Source of the DNA: Paenibacillus tianmuensis | Lineage (GTDB): Bacteria; Bacillota; Bacilli; Paenibacillales; NBRC-103111 | Length of the DNA stretch: 64,000 bases | Reading direction: 5' to 3' | NCBI RefSeq assembly: GCF_900100345.1 | Contig: NZ_FMTT01000025.1 | Span: 18,085-82,084, forward strand | In this document: positions 51,988 through 61,573 of the stretch, in pieces | Numbering within the stretch: position 1 is the first letter of the stretch | Layout: each line of letters begins with the position of its first letter | Notes under the pieces: generated by a model | Database searches by the model: none | What the model was told of the DNA's origin: nothing | Seen by the model: the letters and a program-made list of their open reading frames with translations, nothing else | Made by a program: the position numbers and the translations under genes

Positions 51988-54282
51988 TCAAAAGTTTGAC
52001 CACCCGAATACCGGCCTCAACATCTTGCGCATCCAATAAGCGATTATCGTCCCTGGGGTCCATGAACTGGGATTCTGCAAGTACTCCATGTATTGATCGT
52101 TGATCGTATAAGTCCAAGTGGAAGTAGGGCTCTTCAGCCCAAACTTTTCCCACATCGCCGGATCATTCGAACCTCCGAGCTTTACGAGCATATTTGACGA
52201 CTCTCTATTTATTTTAGCCGGAATTTGCTCGTATGCTTGGATGATTTGCACATGAAATTCGTCGATCGGATTGCGGTTAGTAAGGCTCGTCAAATGGATG
52301 CTTTCGCGAATGTAAGAAACGTATGCCAGATGGTCAGCCCAGAACTTGTCGATATAATAAAGCCGTACACGCTGCTCCGAAGGGCTCATCGGCGTCTCGC
52401 CTTTCAAAATTCCGAGCCGTTCCTCGTATAGAATACGCCGCTGTTCCTCCACCATATCCGAATAACGGTTCAGTTCCTGGCGGATATGGAAGTTCTGGCC
52501 CATAATAACGCGCTGAATATGCGCAATTTTGCTGTGGAGCACCGACTCCTCTAGAGCATCATCCTGCCTGAGATCGCGATAGGCGGGCGAAATCACTTTA
52601 TCGATGCCGAACCGAAGCATCAACTCGTCCTCCAAGCTTACGAAAAATACGGAAGCTCCCGGGTCGCCTTGGCGGCCAGAACGCCCACGCAGTTGGTCGT
52701 CGATCCGCACGCTTTCGTGCGCATGCGTACCAATCACGTACAACCCGCCCAGCTTGGCGACAACTTCTGCTTGCGTGGGGTTGCCGCCGCCGAGCCGAAT
52801 GTCGACGCCGCGTCCCGCCATATTCGTAGACACCGTCACTGCGCCGATTTCTCCCGCTTTGGCGATGATTTCGGCTTCTTTTGCGTCGTTTTTCGCATTC
52901 AGAACATGGCAAGGTACGTTAGCAACCGCTAGCGCCTCCGCCAGCATGTCAGACTCCTCTACGCTTGACGTACCAATGAGAATCGGACGTCCCGTCGCAT
53001 GGACGGACGAGATTTCTTGTACAAGCGCCTTAAGTTTGGCTTCTTTATGGGTATAAATCCGATGCGGATGGTCGATCCGTATGTTTAGCCGGTTCGGCGG
53101 AATTTGCACGACCTGCAGCTCATAAATATCTTTGAATTCCATTGCGGAAGCGTGCGCGGTAGCCGTCATTCCGCAAATCTTCGGATACAGGCTAAGGAAG
53201 TGTTGAAGGGTGATCGTACCGAGAATTTTCCCGCCGGCTTTCGACTGTAGCCCTTCTTTGGCCGCAAGCGCGGCTTGGAGCCCGTCCGGCAAATGCCTGT
53301 TCTCCGCCACGCGGCCGGTATATTCGTCGATCAGCTCGATTTTACCGTCCCGGACGATGTAATCGACGTCTTTTTTCAATAACGATTCCACATGCAGCGC
53401 GCAATTTAATGACGTTAACAAATGACTATTATCGCTTTCGTACAAATTGCCGCATCCCAGCAGCGATTCCGCTTTCGCTGAGCCCGCTTCATTTAAATAA
53501 ACGTTCCGCTTGAACTCGTCGAAGTCGTAATGCTCATCTTGCTCGAGCTGCCTAGCCACCTCTGCGAAACGAATGCCGTCGTTGCCGGAAGAGCCCGGCT
53601 CGCCGGCGATGACTAGCGGCACTCGCGCTTCGTCGAGAAGTAATGAATCCGCTTCGTCGACGATGACGTAGTGGAAAGGACGATGCACGGTATCGGCTTC
53701 GTTTAGTGCGATCGTGTCGCGCAAATAATCAAATCCTGCCTCTTTGGCCGTAACATAGGTTATATCCGCGGCGTACGCTTCCTGTTTCTCGGACAAGCTC
53801 ATGCCTGCTTGAACCGCGTTTACCGTTAACCCGAGGAAACGATAGATCGGGCCCATCCACTCCGCATCTCGATTTGCCAAATAATCATTAAAAGTCAGCA
53901 CATGAACGCCTTCGCCGGTTAGCGCATGTAGATAGGCAGGCATAACAGCAGAGAGCGTTTTTCCTTCGCCGGTATGCTGCTCGATCAAAAATCCCTCGTG
54001 CAGAGCGATGGCAGCCATGATCTGGACATCGTAGGGCTGTAATCCGAGCGTTCTCTTCGCTGCCTCGCAGACTAACGCATAAGCATCGACAAGCAGCTCG
54101 TCCAAAGGCGTACCCGATTTTGCTTCCTTTTTCAGCCGGAGAGATTCCGCTTGCAGCTGCTTTTCGTCCCATGCTTCCAAATTCCGCTTCCTGATGAGCT
54201 CCGCTTTGTCCCGATAGCCTTTCAGCTTATTCTGGATATCTCGGTCTTTGAATTTTTGCATCCACTTGACGGCTAAATTCAT
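51988..54282 (-). CDS. secA2: SecA2-like accessory preprotein translocase ATPase
   Basis: A 764-aa SecA paralogue. Walker A TGEGKT (about residue 104), DEAD-type box DEADSLLLDEAR (about 209), GTSSVEESDMLAE, STNMAGRGVDIRLGGG and DQLRGRSGRQGDPG are intact, with HASAMEFKDIYEL in the preprotein crosslinking part. It is shorter than housekeeping SecA and lacks the C-terminal Cys/His zinc tail, as SecA2 proteins do. The last 25 residues (YWMRKMLRPVFGWSNF) look atypical. The nearest upstream genes are an ABC-2 exporter pair and a LytTR regulator. No SecY2 or glycosylation genes are in the window, so its cargo is unknown. Confidence 0.92.
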   Translation of the reverse strand: MNLAVKWMQKFKDRDIQNKLKGYRDKAELIRKRNLEAWDEKQLQAESLRLKKEAKSGTPLDELLVDAYALVCEAAKRTLGLQPYDVQIMAAIALHEGFLIEQHTGEGKTLSAVMPAYLHALTGEGVHVLTFNDYLANRDAEWMGPIYRFLGLTVNAVQAGMSLSEKQEAYAADITYVTAKEAGFDYLRDTIALNEADTVHRPFHYVIVDEADSLLLDEARVPLVIAGEPGSSGNDGIRFAEVARQLEQDEHYDFDEFKRNVYLNEAGSAKAESLLGCGNLYESDNSHLLTSLNCALHVESLLKKDVDYIVRDGKIELIDEYTGRVAENRHLPDGLQAALAAKEGLQSKAGGKILGTITLQHFLSLYPKICGMTATAHASAMEFKDIYELQVVQIPPNRLNIRIDHPHRIYTHKEAKLKALVQEISSVHATGRPILIGTSSVEESDMLAEALAVANVPCHVLNAKNDAKEAEIIAKAGEIGAVTVSTNMAGRGVDIRLGGGNPTQAEVVAKLGGLYVIGTHAHESVRIDDQLRGRSGRQGDPGASVFFVSLEDELMLRFGIDKVISPAYRDLRQDDALEESVLHSKIAHIQRVIMGQNFHIRQELNRYSDMVEEQRRILYEERLGILKGETPMSPSEQRVRLYYIDKFWADHLAYVSYIRESIHLTSLTNRNPIDEFHVQIIQAYEQIPAKINRESSNMLVKLGGSNDPAMWEKFGLKSPTSTWTYTINDQYMEYLQNPSSWTPGTIIAYWMRKMLRPVFGWSNF

Positions 54283-54432
54283 CGGAATTTGATCCCTCCT
54301 CGGTAGAAATACGCGATTCTATAGTGGCTAAAGTAGAAATAAACTCTATAACAATAGCGAGGTTTGGAATCGTATTCCCATCCGCATTCCGGAACGTGCC
54401 GTCCGCCGAATACGTGTAGATCTGGTTTTTTC

Positions 54433-55143
54433 CTACTCATCCTTTAACCGTCGTTGATACAAAACAACAGACACAATCGTTAATACAACCGTCCATATCA
54501 AAGTAATGAGGAGGGGTTTTAATAAATCTCCCGTCGTAAAGCCTATATTGTGTATTTTTAGCAAATACACAAGTTGACTGCTTGGTACGTACTCCAGCAC
54601 TTTGAAGATCGGAAAATCTTTCACTAGTAACGCTCCCCATGGTGCACCAGTGAATACGATCGCCACAGGAATTATAGATAATGATGTTTCAAGCAACGTC
54701 TTGGAGAATAAACCACATATCGTCCCGGCTGCTGTGTATAGAATGATCGAAAGAATGATTACTGCCACAAACACCCATATACTAGCTGGCTCATAGCCAA
54801 ATATATACGTAGCAATAGCCAGAACAACAGCAGACATTACAAAGACTAAAGTACTTTTACCGATTAAAACATCCATGGTCGTGGCCGGAGTCATCATTAA
54901 TGATCGTAAAGTGTTACGCTCCTTTTCTTCCGCAATCAAGCATGCTTGTGCTAAACTCGTTAGTATCACAAACGAAGTATTTAGAACAAAACCGAAAGCT
55001 CCGGGCAAAGACGGGCCTACACCTCGAAGAAGAAATGCGAAGATAATTGGAAAAAGCACAATAATAGAGATCGCATAATTGCGTGAAAACTCTTTGTAAT
55101 CCTTCACAAATATCGCTCGAGCACGTTTTAATGAGATACTCAT
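54433..55143 (-). CDS. ABC-2 type transporter permease
   Basis: A 236-aa membrane protein with six hydrophobic segments (about 22-42, 54-74, 94-114, 122-142, 150-170, 205-225). The cytoplasmic loop EEKERNTLRSLMMTPATT is the usual coupling region of ABC-2 permeases. It overlaps the ATPase gene by four bases (ATGA). Probably exports a drug, peptide or lipid-linked compound; partners are the ATPase and, for control, the LytTR protein upstream. Confidence 0.92.
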   Translation of the reverse strand: MSISLKRARAIFVKDYKEFSRNYAISIIVLFPIIFAFLLRGVGPSLPGAFGFVLNTSFVILTSLAQACLIAEEKERNTLRSLMMTPATTMDVLIGKSTLVFVMSAVVLAIATYIFGYEPASIWVFVAVIILSIILYTAAGTICGLFSKTLLETSLSIIPVAIVFTGAPWGALLVKDFPIFKVLEYVPSSQLVYLLKIHNIGFTTGDLLKPLLITLIWTVVLTIVSVVLYQRRLKDE

Positions 55144-55985
55144 AGTAACTCACTTCCTGTCATTTTAATAAAGATATCACCTAGACTTGGCTCTTTCGTT
55201 TCTATTCGATCAATTAACCCTCGTTTCATCCAATCGGCTATTTGATCAGCCGTTCCCTCATCTATCGGGAGCTCGTATGCTTCCCCATTGATTAAGTCAA
55301 CACAAACTACGTTTTCTCGATGTTGTTTTTTAAGTTCCTTTGGTGAGCCGATGGTTTGGATTTGTCCTTGATACAGAATCGCTACACGGTTACATATCAA
55401 TTCGGCCTCAGCCATATCATGCGTAGTTAAAAAAATCGTTGTCCCTTTCTCATTTAAGTAGCGTAAGCCTTTATAAATATGTGCTGAGTTTACCGGATCT
55501 AAAGCCGAAGTAGGTTCATCTAAAAATAATAATTCTGGCTCATGGATAATCGCGCATGCCAACATGACACGCTGACGCATCCCTTTCGATAAGAGATTGA
55601 CTTTCTTTTTGCGCTCTCCGCTTAAGTTTACAAACTGCAGCACCTTATCGATCGAAGATCTGGGAAGATCATATAATTGGCGATACAGCTCTAGATTTTC
55701 CTCAATAGTTAATCTCTCATATAGACCACTGTTATCCGTCAAAATGCCAAAGCGCATCTTCTGTGCAGACTGATTCATCATCTCCGCTGGCTGGTTAAAT
55801 ATACTTGCCTGTCCACTTGTCGGATTTAATTGCGCAGTTAAAATCTTTATTAATGTTGTTTTTCCTGAACCACTCGGACCTAGGAAACCAAAAATTTCCC
55901 CTTTCGGAATGGAAAAAGACACATCTGCTAACGCATCCTTATTTCCAAATCTCTTTCGAATATGTTCTACATGGATAACATCCAT
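55140..55985 (-). CDS. ABC transporter ATP-binding protein (ABC-2 class)
   Basis: A 281-aa ATPase. ATG 55985 is chosen with AGGAAG eight bases upstream; GTG 55994 is possible. Walker A GPSGSGKTT, signature LSKGMRQR, Walker B LLFLDEPTSALD and H-loop TTHDM are intact, and the C-terminal 60 residues resemble the regulatory tail of drug-export ATPases. Forms an operon with the permease. Confidence 0.95.
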   Translation of the reverse strand: MDVIHVEHIRKRFGNKDALADVSFSIPKGEIFGFLGPSGSGKTTLIKILTAQLNPTSGQASIFNQPAEMMNQSAQKMRFGILTDNSGLYERLTIEENLELYRQLYDLPRSSIDKVLQFVNLSGERKKKVNLLSKGMRQRVMLACAIIHEPELLFLDEPTSALDPVNSAHIYKGLRYLNEKGTTIFLTTHDMAEAELICNRVAILYQGQIQTIGSPKELKKQHRENVVCVDLINGEAYELPIDEGTADQIADWMKRGLIDRIETKEPSLGDIFIKMTGSELL

Positions 55986-56126
55986 TAACGCCACTTCCTT
56001 AGAGTTGATGGCTTAAATATATAAAGAATGCATGCTTCCAGCCATCAAAACCCGCCGAAATGTAGCTGTTAACGCCTGAATGGTACCATTGAATGCTTGA
56101 TTGGTTCGACATTATTACCCCGGAAA

Positions 56127-57062
56127 TTAAATGTTAAGTAGTGCCTTTAATTCATGCAATTTTGAACGAGATAACGGAACCACGGCATCTTTACCTATAT
56201 TTAATCGCAAGCTGTAGCTATTCTTCGTCCATGTAATAATCTCTCTTACTTTTTGCAGATTAACGATGTAGGATCGATGACACCTAAAAAACCCGAAATT
56301 TAACAATCTCTGCTCGAGCTCGGTTAGCGTCAAAGCACAGTCATAATTTTCCCCATCCGCATGAACAAGGATCGAACCATCTATACTTTCTATAAAATCG
56401 ATTTCAGGCGGATTAAATAAAATCACTTTGTCATTTCTTTTCGTATAAATCTTCTGCAAGGTTATATTGGCCCGATCTTGTTCCTGCACTTCCTGCTTAT
56501 CCTCTTCTGAGTCCCGAATATCCAATTGATGAAATCCGGACTCGTTCAATCGATAAATGGCATCACAGGAAATAATGGCATCCTCCAAATTCGAAGTTAA
56601 AATTAAAATCTGCTTTTCTTTCGAAAGGTCATCTAAAATCCGTTTAAAATGACGACGATCTTGCTCTTCCAAGTAAAAATAGGGTTCCTCCAGTACAAGT
56701 GTAGGCTGATGCGCAAAAAAGACACGCAGCAATGTCACATACATCCTTTTCGATGAGCTTAGATCCTTGATTTTTACCTTCCGTTCTTCTTTTAAAGCAA
56801 AATAATCCATTAACGAAGCGACACGCTCATTCCTCTCCGTTACTTTGATTAGAAAAGTGATTAGCTCTTCCACCGTTAAACGCATATACTCGCCTTGTTG
56901 AGCTCGAAATAAATAATATTGGGAATGATTCACTAATTGATTCATTAAAAGCTGCTTTCGCTTCAAGTCCGTTATAATGCCAATCGATTGGTTCGATGTC
57001 ATATTTAATTCGATCTTCGGTAGAAATAACTCCCCATCATCATACACTGGTTGAAATTGCAT
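56127..57062 (-). CDS. LytTR regulator with degenerate ABC-ATPase N-terminal domain
   Basis: A 311-aa protein. ATG 57062 has AGGAGG six bases upstream. Residues about 20-190 follow an ABC ATPase fold without a Walker A loop (SIGIITDLKRKQLLMNQL in its place), with remnants of the signature (LSSSKRM) and Walker B (TLVLEEPYFYLEEQ), so it cannot hydrolyse ATP normally. Residues about 215-311 are a LytTR DNA-binding domain (LLNFGFFRCHRSYIVNLQKV). It lies 142 bases before the ABC-2 pair, its likely target. A 12-base palindrome AATGGTACCATT (56079-56090) is a candidate site. Confidence 0.9.
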   Translation of the reverse strand: MQFQPVYDDGELFLPKIELNMTSNQSIGIITDLKRKQLLMNQLVNHSQYYLFRAQQGEYMRLTVEELITFLIKVTERNERVASLMDYFALKEERKVKIKDLSSSKRMYVTLLRVFFAHQPTLVLEEPYFYLEEQDRRHFKRILDDLSKEKQILILTSNLEDAIISCDAIYRLNESGFHQLDIRDSEEDKQEVQEQDRANITLQKIYTKRNDKVILFNPPEIDFIESIDGSILVHADGENYDCALTLTELEQRLLNFGFFRCHRSYIVNLQKVREIITWTKNSYSLRLNIGKDAVVPLSRSKLHELKALLNI

Positions 57063-57578
57063 GCCGTCCTCCTGGTCAGTGCCGCTATAGGATATATATA
57101 ACAATTATAATGTTAGGATACTTTTTTGTCAGTTTCTATCGAAAAATATAACGGCATGTCTTCTCTAAGCCATATCAGTATATATTTTGACCACAGAATA
57201 GATATCAACAATGCATAGGTCGGGAACATACGATGATAGGGGATTTTTCATGCAACAACGCATTCAATATTTGGATCGGCTCATTCACTCGCGGTAGATC
57301 ATAAACGTATCTTTGAGGCGGTATTCAAACCCATGCCCCGCAAGGAAAGCCGCAAAAAAACTTGCCCTTATTTATGATACGGTTCCCCGTATCGCTGTAA
57401 CCGCGAATTTTTATAGGGATCTAAGACAACAATTGCCTGGCTTGTGGAGCAGGCAAACGTCAAAACCCTTCAGCCCTCGAGAGAAACTTCATTTTAAAGA
57501 GCTTGCATATTGGCTCGAATTGCTGTATTATGAGAGGATCTGGTCAACGTTAAAGATCACAATACTTAGTTATACTAT
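57063..57578. other. Gene-poor region before the initiator tRNA
   Basis: No complete gene. A small plus frame from ATG 57251 stops after 15 codons. TTATGATACGGTT at 57372 matches the 5' part of the dispersed repeat. The right end (TATACT at 57571) may be the -10 of the tRNA. Confidence 0.5.
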
Positions 57579-57655
<77 letters not shown>

Positions 57656-57686
57656 ACTTACAATTCTAGCTCGGCATATATATCAA

Positions 57687-57728
57687 AATGCCTTTAACCC
57701 GCTGAACGTGGATTAAAGGCATTTTTGC
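57687..57728 (+). terminator. Terminator after tRNA-fMet
   Basis: AATGCCTTTAA ... TTAAAGGCATT followed by TTT, 32 bases after the tRNA end. Confidence 0.9.
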
Positions 57729-57775
57729 GTTATCATATAATTTCATGGCTCCTTGGGCAATAGGAGCTCAGTCTA

Positions 57776-58138
57776 TTATTTGTATAACACCTTATCTACA
57801 TTGTACTTAGCCTTATATTCGTTGATAATGTACGTCTCGTATATTTCTCTATGGACGGGATCCTCGACTAAACAAACCTCGATTCTGATCACTTCCTCCC
57901 GCTTCTCTTTGATGATCGATACCGTATCCTCGAAATGCTTCTTGATTCGGGGTCTTAGCTTCCGGGCCTTGCCAACGAATAGGAGTTCATCCTTATCATT
58001 GTAGAACATAAAAATCCCCGCTTTATCTCTTGGAATCAGAATGAAATCCGTAAACCCGTAAATATGGCTTAATTCAGGGGCCTTCTGTTTGTAAATCGTG
58101 ACATCCGGAGTCGGAATCGTTATTTGTATCATGAACAT
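57776..58138 (-). CDS. GIY-YIG nuclease domain protein (UvrC N-terminal type)
   Basis: A 120-aa single-domain protein. Residues about 40-115 hold a GIY-YIG fold of the UvrC type: AGIFMFYNDKDELLFVGKAR and KLRPRIKKHFED, with a downstream Glu in YETYIINEYKAKYN as expected for the metal ligand. GIY is here GIF, as often in this branch. ATG 58138 and 58132 are both possible. It lies 24 bases downstream of the helicase gene on the same strand. Role unknown; small members act in DNA or RNA cleavage. Confidence 0.8.
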   Translation of the reverse strand: MFMIQITIPTPDVTIYKQKAPELSHIYGFTDFILIPRDKAGIFMFYNDKDELLFVGKARKLRPRIKKHFEDTVSIIKEKREEVIRIEVCLVEDPVHREIYETYIINEYKAKYNVDKVLYK

Positions 58139-58161
58139 TCACTCTCTCTTCTGCGTCATTG

Positions 58162-59610
58162 TTATTTTCGGTTCGCCTCATGTACCTTCAGCAGCTTGCC
58201 TTTGATCGTCGTATCCTTCATCTTATCAAGAACGAGGCACCCTTTGCCATTGAGGATATCCACGTAGGAGGCGTTATCCTCTATCGTGATAATCCCGATG
58301 TCATCCGCCGATACCCCGTCAATCTTAGCAATGGTGCCGACGAAGTCTACCGCTCTGATCTTCTTTTTCTTCCCCCCGTTAAAATAGAGCTTCAGAACTT
58401 CCTGATTCGAACGGGAGCTCCGGTCCTTCTTGACGGTTCGCCGGTTCCTTATCTTCGCTTCAAAAGCAGGACTGGTACGTGCGATCGCTTCTTTGGAAGG
58501 GTTGTCTCTCTTGGGAATCTCGAACCCGATATATCGCTCGACGTTGGCAACGAATTTCTCTTCGGTCGGCGTGGCGAAGGAAATCGCTGTCCCCGAATGT
58601 CCGGCCCTTCCCGTTCGACCGGTCCGATGGACATAGCTTTCGTTCTCTTGCGGAAAATCATAGTTGATGACATGGCTGATGTTCTCGATATCGATCCCTC
58701 TCGCGGCGACATCCGTCGCGATCATATAGCGGAGTTCCCCTTGTTTGAACGCATTCATCATCTTCGTGCGATCGTCCTGCTCCATTCCCCCATGGATTTT
58801 GCCGCAGGGGTATCCGTGCTTGTTTAATTCGTTAAACACGACTTCAACCCTAATCTTCGTTCGGCAAAAGATAATGCAGCTATCCGGATTCTCGACGATA
58901 GTGACGTCCCTGAGCAGATTCAGCTTGTTCTCGTCCCTGACCGAATAAATCGAATGCTCGATTTGGCTTGTCGTTCTAGCCTCGCTCTTCACCTCAATGT
59001 CCAATGGATAATTCATATACTTATGGCATAAATTCTCCACGTCCTTGGGCAAGGTCGCCGAGAACAACATGGTCATTCGATTCTGAGGCAGCTCGCGGAT
59101 AATCTTCTCCACGTGCTCGATAAAACCCATATTCAGCATCTCATCGGCTTCATCGATCACAAGAAACTTTATTTGCTCCAAGTCGATCGTCTGCCTCTCT
59201 ATATGATCGATTAACCGCCCCGGCGTGCCTACGATGACGTGATTTCTCTGCTGCAGTTGCACCTTCTGCCTGGCAAAAGGCTGCTTGCCATAAATAGAGG
59301 TTGCCTTTATTCTTTTATATCTGCCGATATTCATGATGTCCTGCTTAACTTGATCGGCAAGCTCGCGAGTTGGCGTTAAGATCAGGGCCTGCGGCCGATT
59401 CTCTTCCCATTCCAACATCTCGCAGATCGGAATGCCATAAGCCGCGGTCTTCCCGCTTCCCGTATGGGACTTGACGGTCATATCCTTACGCTCAAGCGCA
59501 ATGGGGATCACCTTGCTTTGAACTTCCGTTGGTTGTTGATACCCCAAGCTATCTAAAGAACGGGTAATTTCCTCGCTTAACTTATAATCTTTAAAGCCTT
59601 GCTCACTCAT
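58162..59610 (-). CDS. dbpA: DEAD-box RNA helicase DbpA/YxiN
   Basis: A 482-aa helicase. Motifs in order: Q-motif, [12 protein letters not shown] (I), VIDEADEM (II), SATLP (III), [12 protein letters not shown] (V), [13 protein letters not shown] (VI). The C-terminal 75 residues ([33 protein letters not shown]) are the RRM that directs DbpA/YxiN to hairpin 92 of 23S rRNA. Role: 50S ribosomal subunit assembly. Probably co-transcribed with the GIY-YIG gene. Confidence 0.96.
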   Translation of the reverse strand: MSEQGFKDYKLSEEITRSLDSLGYQQPTEVQSKVIPIALERKDMTVKSHTGSGKTAAYGIPICEMLEWEENRPQALILTPTRELADQVKQDIMNIGRYKRIKATSIYGKQPFARQKVQLQQRNHVIVGTPGRLIDHIERQTIDLEQIKFLVIDEADEMLNMGFIEHVEKIIRELPQNRMTMLFSATLPKDVENLCHKYMNYPLDIEVKSEARTTSQIEHSIYSVRDENKLNLLRDVTIVENPDSCIIFCRTKIRVEVVFNELNKHGYPCGKIHGGMEQDDRTKMMNAFKQGELRYMIATDVAARGIDIENISHVINYDFPQENESYVHRTGRTGRAGHSGTAISFATPTEEKFVANVERYIGFEIPKRDNPSKEAIARTSPAFEAKIRNRRTVKKDRSSRSNQEVLKLYFNGGKKKKIRAVDFVGTIAKIDGVSADDIGIITIEDNASYVDILNGKGCLVLDKMKDTTIKGKLLKVHEANRK

Positions 59611-59673
59611 AAGTAAACCCCTTTTATATAAGAAACAACGAATTTCTATATTGTCGAGTCTAGGTTTCGCAAA

Positions 59674-59708
59674 AAAGAAAAAGCTGCTCCTAACGTATTA
59701 GGAGCAGC
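59674..59708 (-). terminator. Terminator of the cold-shock gene
   Basis: GCTGCTCCTAA, CGTA/TACG loop, TTAGGAGCAGC; on the minus strand followed by TTTTTC and TTTTTTG. Perfect 11-bp stem 15 bases after the stop. Confidence 0.95.
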
Positions 59709-59722
59709 CTCGCTTTAGCTTA

Positions 59723-59923
59723 CTAAACTTTTGTGACGTTCTCAGCTTGCGGTCCGCGATTACCTTGGACCACGTTGAACTGAACTCGTTGACCTTCATC
59801 CAACGATTTGTAACCATCACCCTGAATCGCGCTAAAATGGACAAAAACGTCATTCCCACCTTCAACTTCAATAAAACCGAAGCCCTTTTCACTGTTGAAC
59901 CATTTAACTGTACCTGTTTGCAT
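59723..59923 (-). CDS. Cold-shock protein, CspA/CspB family
   Basis: A 66-aa single-stranded nucleic-acid-binding OB fold. RNP1 (KGFGFIEV) and RNP2 (VFVHFS) are intact. GGAGG precedes the ATG. A TATAAT element about 80 bases upstream (near 59997) suggests a promoter and an untranslated leader of some 65 bases, shorter than in E. coli cspA. It lies between two DEAD-box helicase genes, which suits a role in resolving RNA structure. Confidence 0.97.
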   Translation of the reverse strand: MQTGTVKWFNSEKGFGFIEVEGGNDVFVHFSAIQGDGYKSLDEGQRVQFNVVQGNRGPQAENVTKV

Positions 59924-60213
59924 ATTGTTACCTCCAAAATAATTTTAACATGATCATTTTTTATAAAAAAAATCACACATTGGAAATATTTTCATTATAT
60001 AATGAGACCCTCTTCAATATGTGAATTGGTTTCAACTTATATAAATCTGTACCAGATTAACACAACCATTTCGAAAAGGCAATCAATTGGGGAACATCAG
60101 TATTACACTCCGTATATTTAGTGAAACCGCTGCCCGTCTGGATTCGCAAAGAAGAGGTTTTTGTGTCGATTTAGTAACCACCTGTCTTCATGTCATCCCT
60201 AGCTTCACCGTGC

Positions 60214-61497
60214 TTACTTGCCAGCTTTCTTCCGCCGTCTCCGGCGGCGGCTACCGGAGACGGCGGTGCTTCCTTCCTTCCCGGCAGAGTCGCTCCGATC
60301 AGCGCCGCCGCTATGGACGCGGGTGCTGTCTCCGGACGTCGCCGGAGCAGTCTCCGTAATCGCCATCGGATACAAATGATCCCCGATCACCGGAATCCTC
60401 TGCTTAGTCAGCTTCTCGATATCCTTTAGATAAGGAATCTCCTCGTACTCACAAAACGAGATCGCGACTCCGCTTAAGCCCGCCCGTCCGGTGCGGCCGA
60501 TCCGATGCACATACGTCTCCGGGATATTCGGCAAATTGTAGTTGATGACATGCGACAGCTCATCAATGTCGATACCACGGGCCGCGATGTCCGTCGCTAC
60601 CAACAAGCGGGTCGCACCGCTCTTGAAGTTCTTCAGCGCCGTTTGGCGGGCGTTCTGCGACTTGTTGCCGTGAATCGCCTGCGCTGTAATCTTCACCTTC
60701 ATCAAACCGCTTACCAGTCGATCCGCTCCGTGTTTCGTACGAGTGAATACGAGCGCGCTCGTAATCGACTTATCCCGCAGCAGATCGATCAGCAACGGGA
60801 GCTTATTTGGCTTGTCCACGAAGTAGAGCCTCTGCTTGATCCGCTCCGCCGTCGAGGAAACCGGTGTAATCTCGATTTTCATAGGATTCGTCAGCAGCAG
60901 GTCTACCAAAGACGTGATCTCGGGCGGCATCGTTGCCGAAAAGAACAACGTCTGCCGCTTAGCAGGCAACTTAGCGATAATTCGCCTCATATCATGTATG
61001 AAGCCCATGTCGAGCATCCGGTCGGCTTCATCAAGCACCAGAATCTGCACGCGAGTCAGATCGACGAACCCTTGGTTCATCAGGTCAATCAACCTGCCCG
61101 GTGTTGCGATCAGAATGTCCATGCCTTCCTCCAGTGCCTGCTCCTGTGCTCTCTGCGGGACGCCGCCCACGATCACTGCGCTGCGCAGATTCGTGAAACG
61201 TCCGTAAGATTTGATGTTGTCAGAAATCTGAATAGCCAGCTCCCGGGTAGGCGTCAGGATAAGCGAACGAATGACGCGCTTGCCCTTCGTGAGGTCCCGC
61301 TGCGTACTCAGCAGCTGGATGATCGGCAGCAAAAACGCTGCTGTCTTTCCGGTCCCCGTCTGGGCGCATCCGAACAAGTCACGGCCAGCCAGCACGGATG
61401 GGATTGCCTGCTCCTGTATGGGTGTGGGCTGCTTATAATTTTCCTTGGCCAGCGCTTTGAGAATGGGGGGAATCAACTGCAATTGTTCAAATGTCAT
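60214..61497 (-). CDS. DEAD-box RNA helicase, RhlE-like
   Basis: A 427-aa helicase. [11 protein letters not shown] (I), VLDEADRM (II), SATMP (III), [12 protein letters not shown] (V) and [13 protein letters not shown] (VI) are intact. The C-terminal tail (about 385-427) is low-complexity Ser/Gly then a run of basic residues ending [11 protein letters not shown], which would add RNA affinity. GGAG precedes the ATG. An ISL3-family element is inserted 76 bases upstream and may separate it from its original promoter. Confidence 0.95.
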   Translation of the reverse strand: MTFEQLQLIPPILKALAKENYKQPTPIQEQAIPSVLAGRDLFGCAQTGTGKTAAFLLPIIQLLSTQRDLTKGKRVIRSLILTPTRELAIQISDNIKSYGRFTNLRSAVIVGGVPQRAQEQALEEGMDILIATPGRLIDLMNQGFVDLTRVQILVLDEADRMLDMGFIHDMRRIIAKLPAKRQTLFFSATMPPEITSLVDLLLTNPMKIEITPVSSTAERIKQRLYFVDKPNKLPLLIDLLRDKSITSALVFTRTKHGADRLVSGLMKVKITAQAIHGNKSQNARQTALKNFKSGATRLLVATDIAARGIDIDELSHVINYNLPNIPETYVHRIGRTGRAGLSGVAISFCEYEEIPYLKDIEKLTKQRIPVIGDHLYPMAITETAPATSGDSTRVHSGGADRSDSAGKEGSTAVSGSRRRRRRKKAGK

Positions 61498-61573
61498 AAG
61501 ATCTCCTTATTCATGTCGACGTACATCTCGAAATCGAAATGATCGTACCGGTTGGTTTCTTCTTATCCTTCGC

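Noticed and set aside
60505..61542. Long plus-strand frame of 345 codons opposite rhlE
   Set aside because: It is a mirror frame of a DEAD-box helicase with all motifs intact; its composition (Arg, His, Gln rich) is typical of an antisense shadow.
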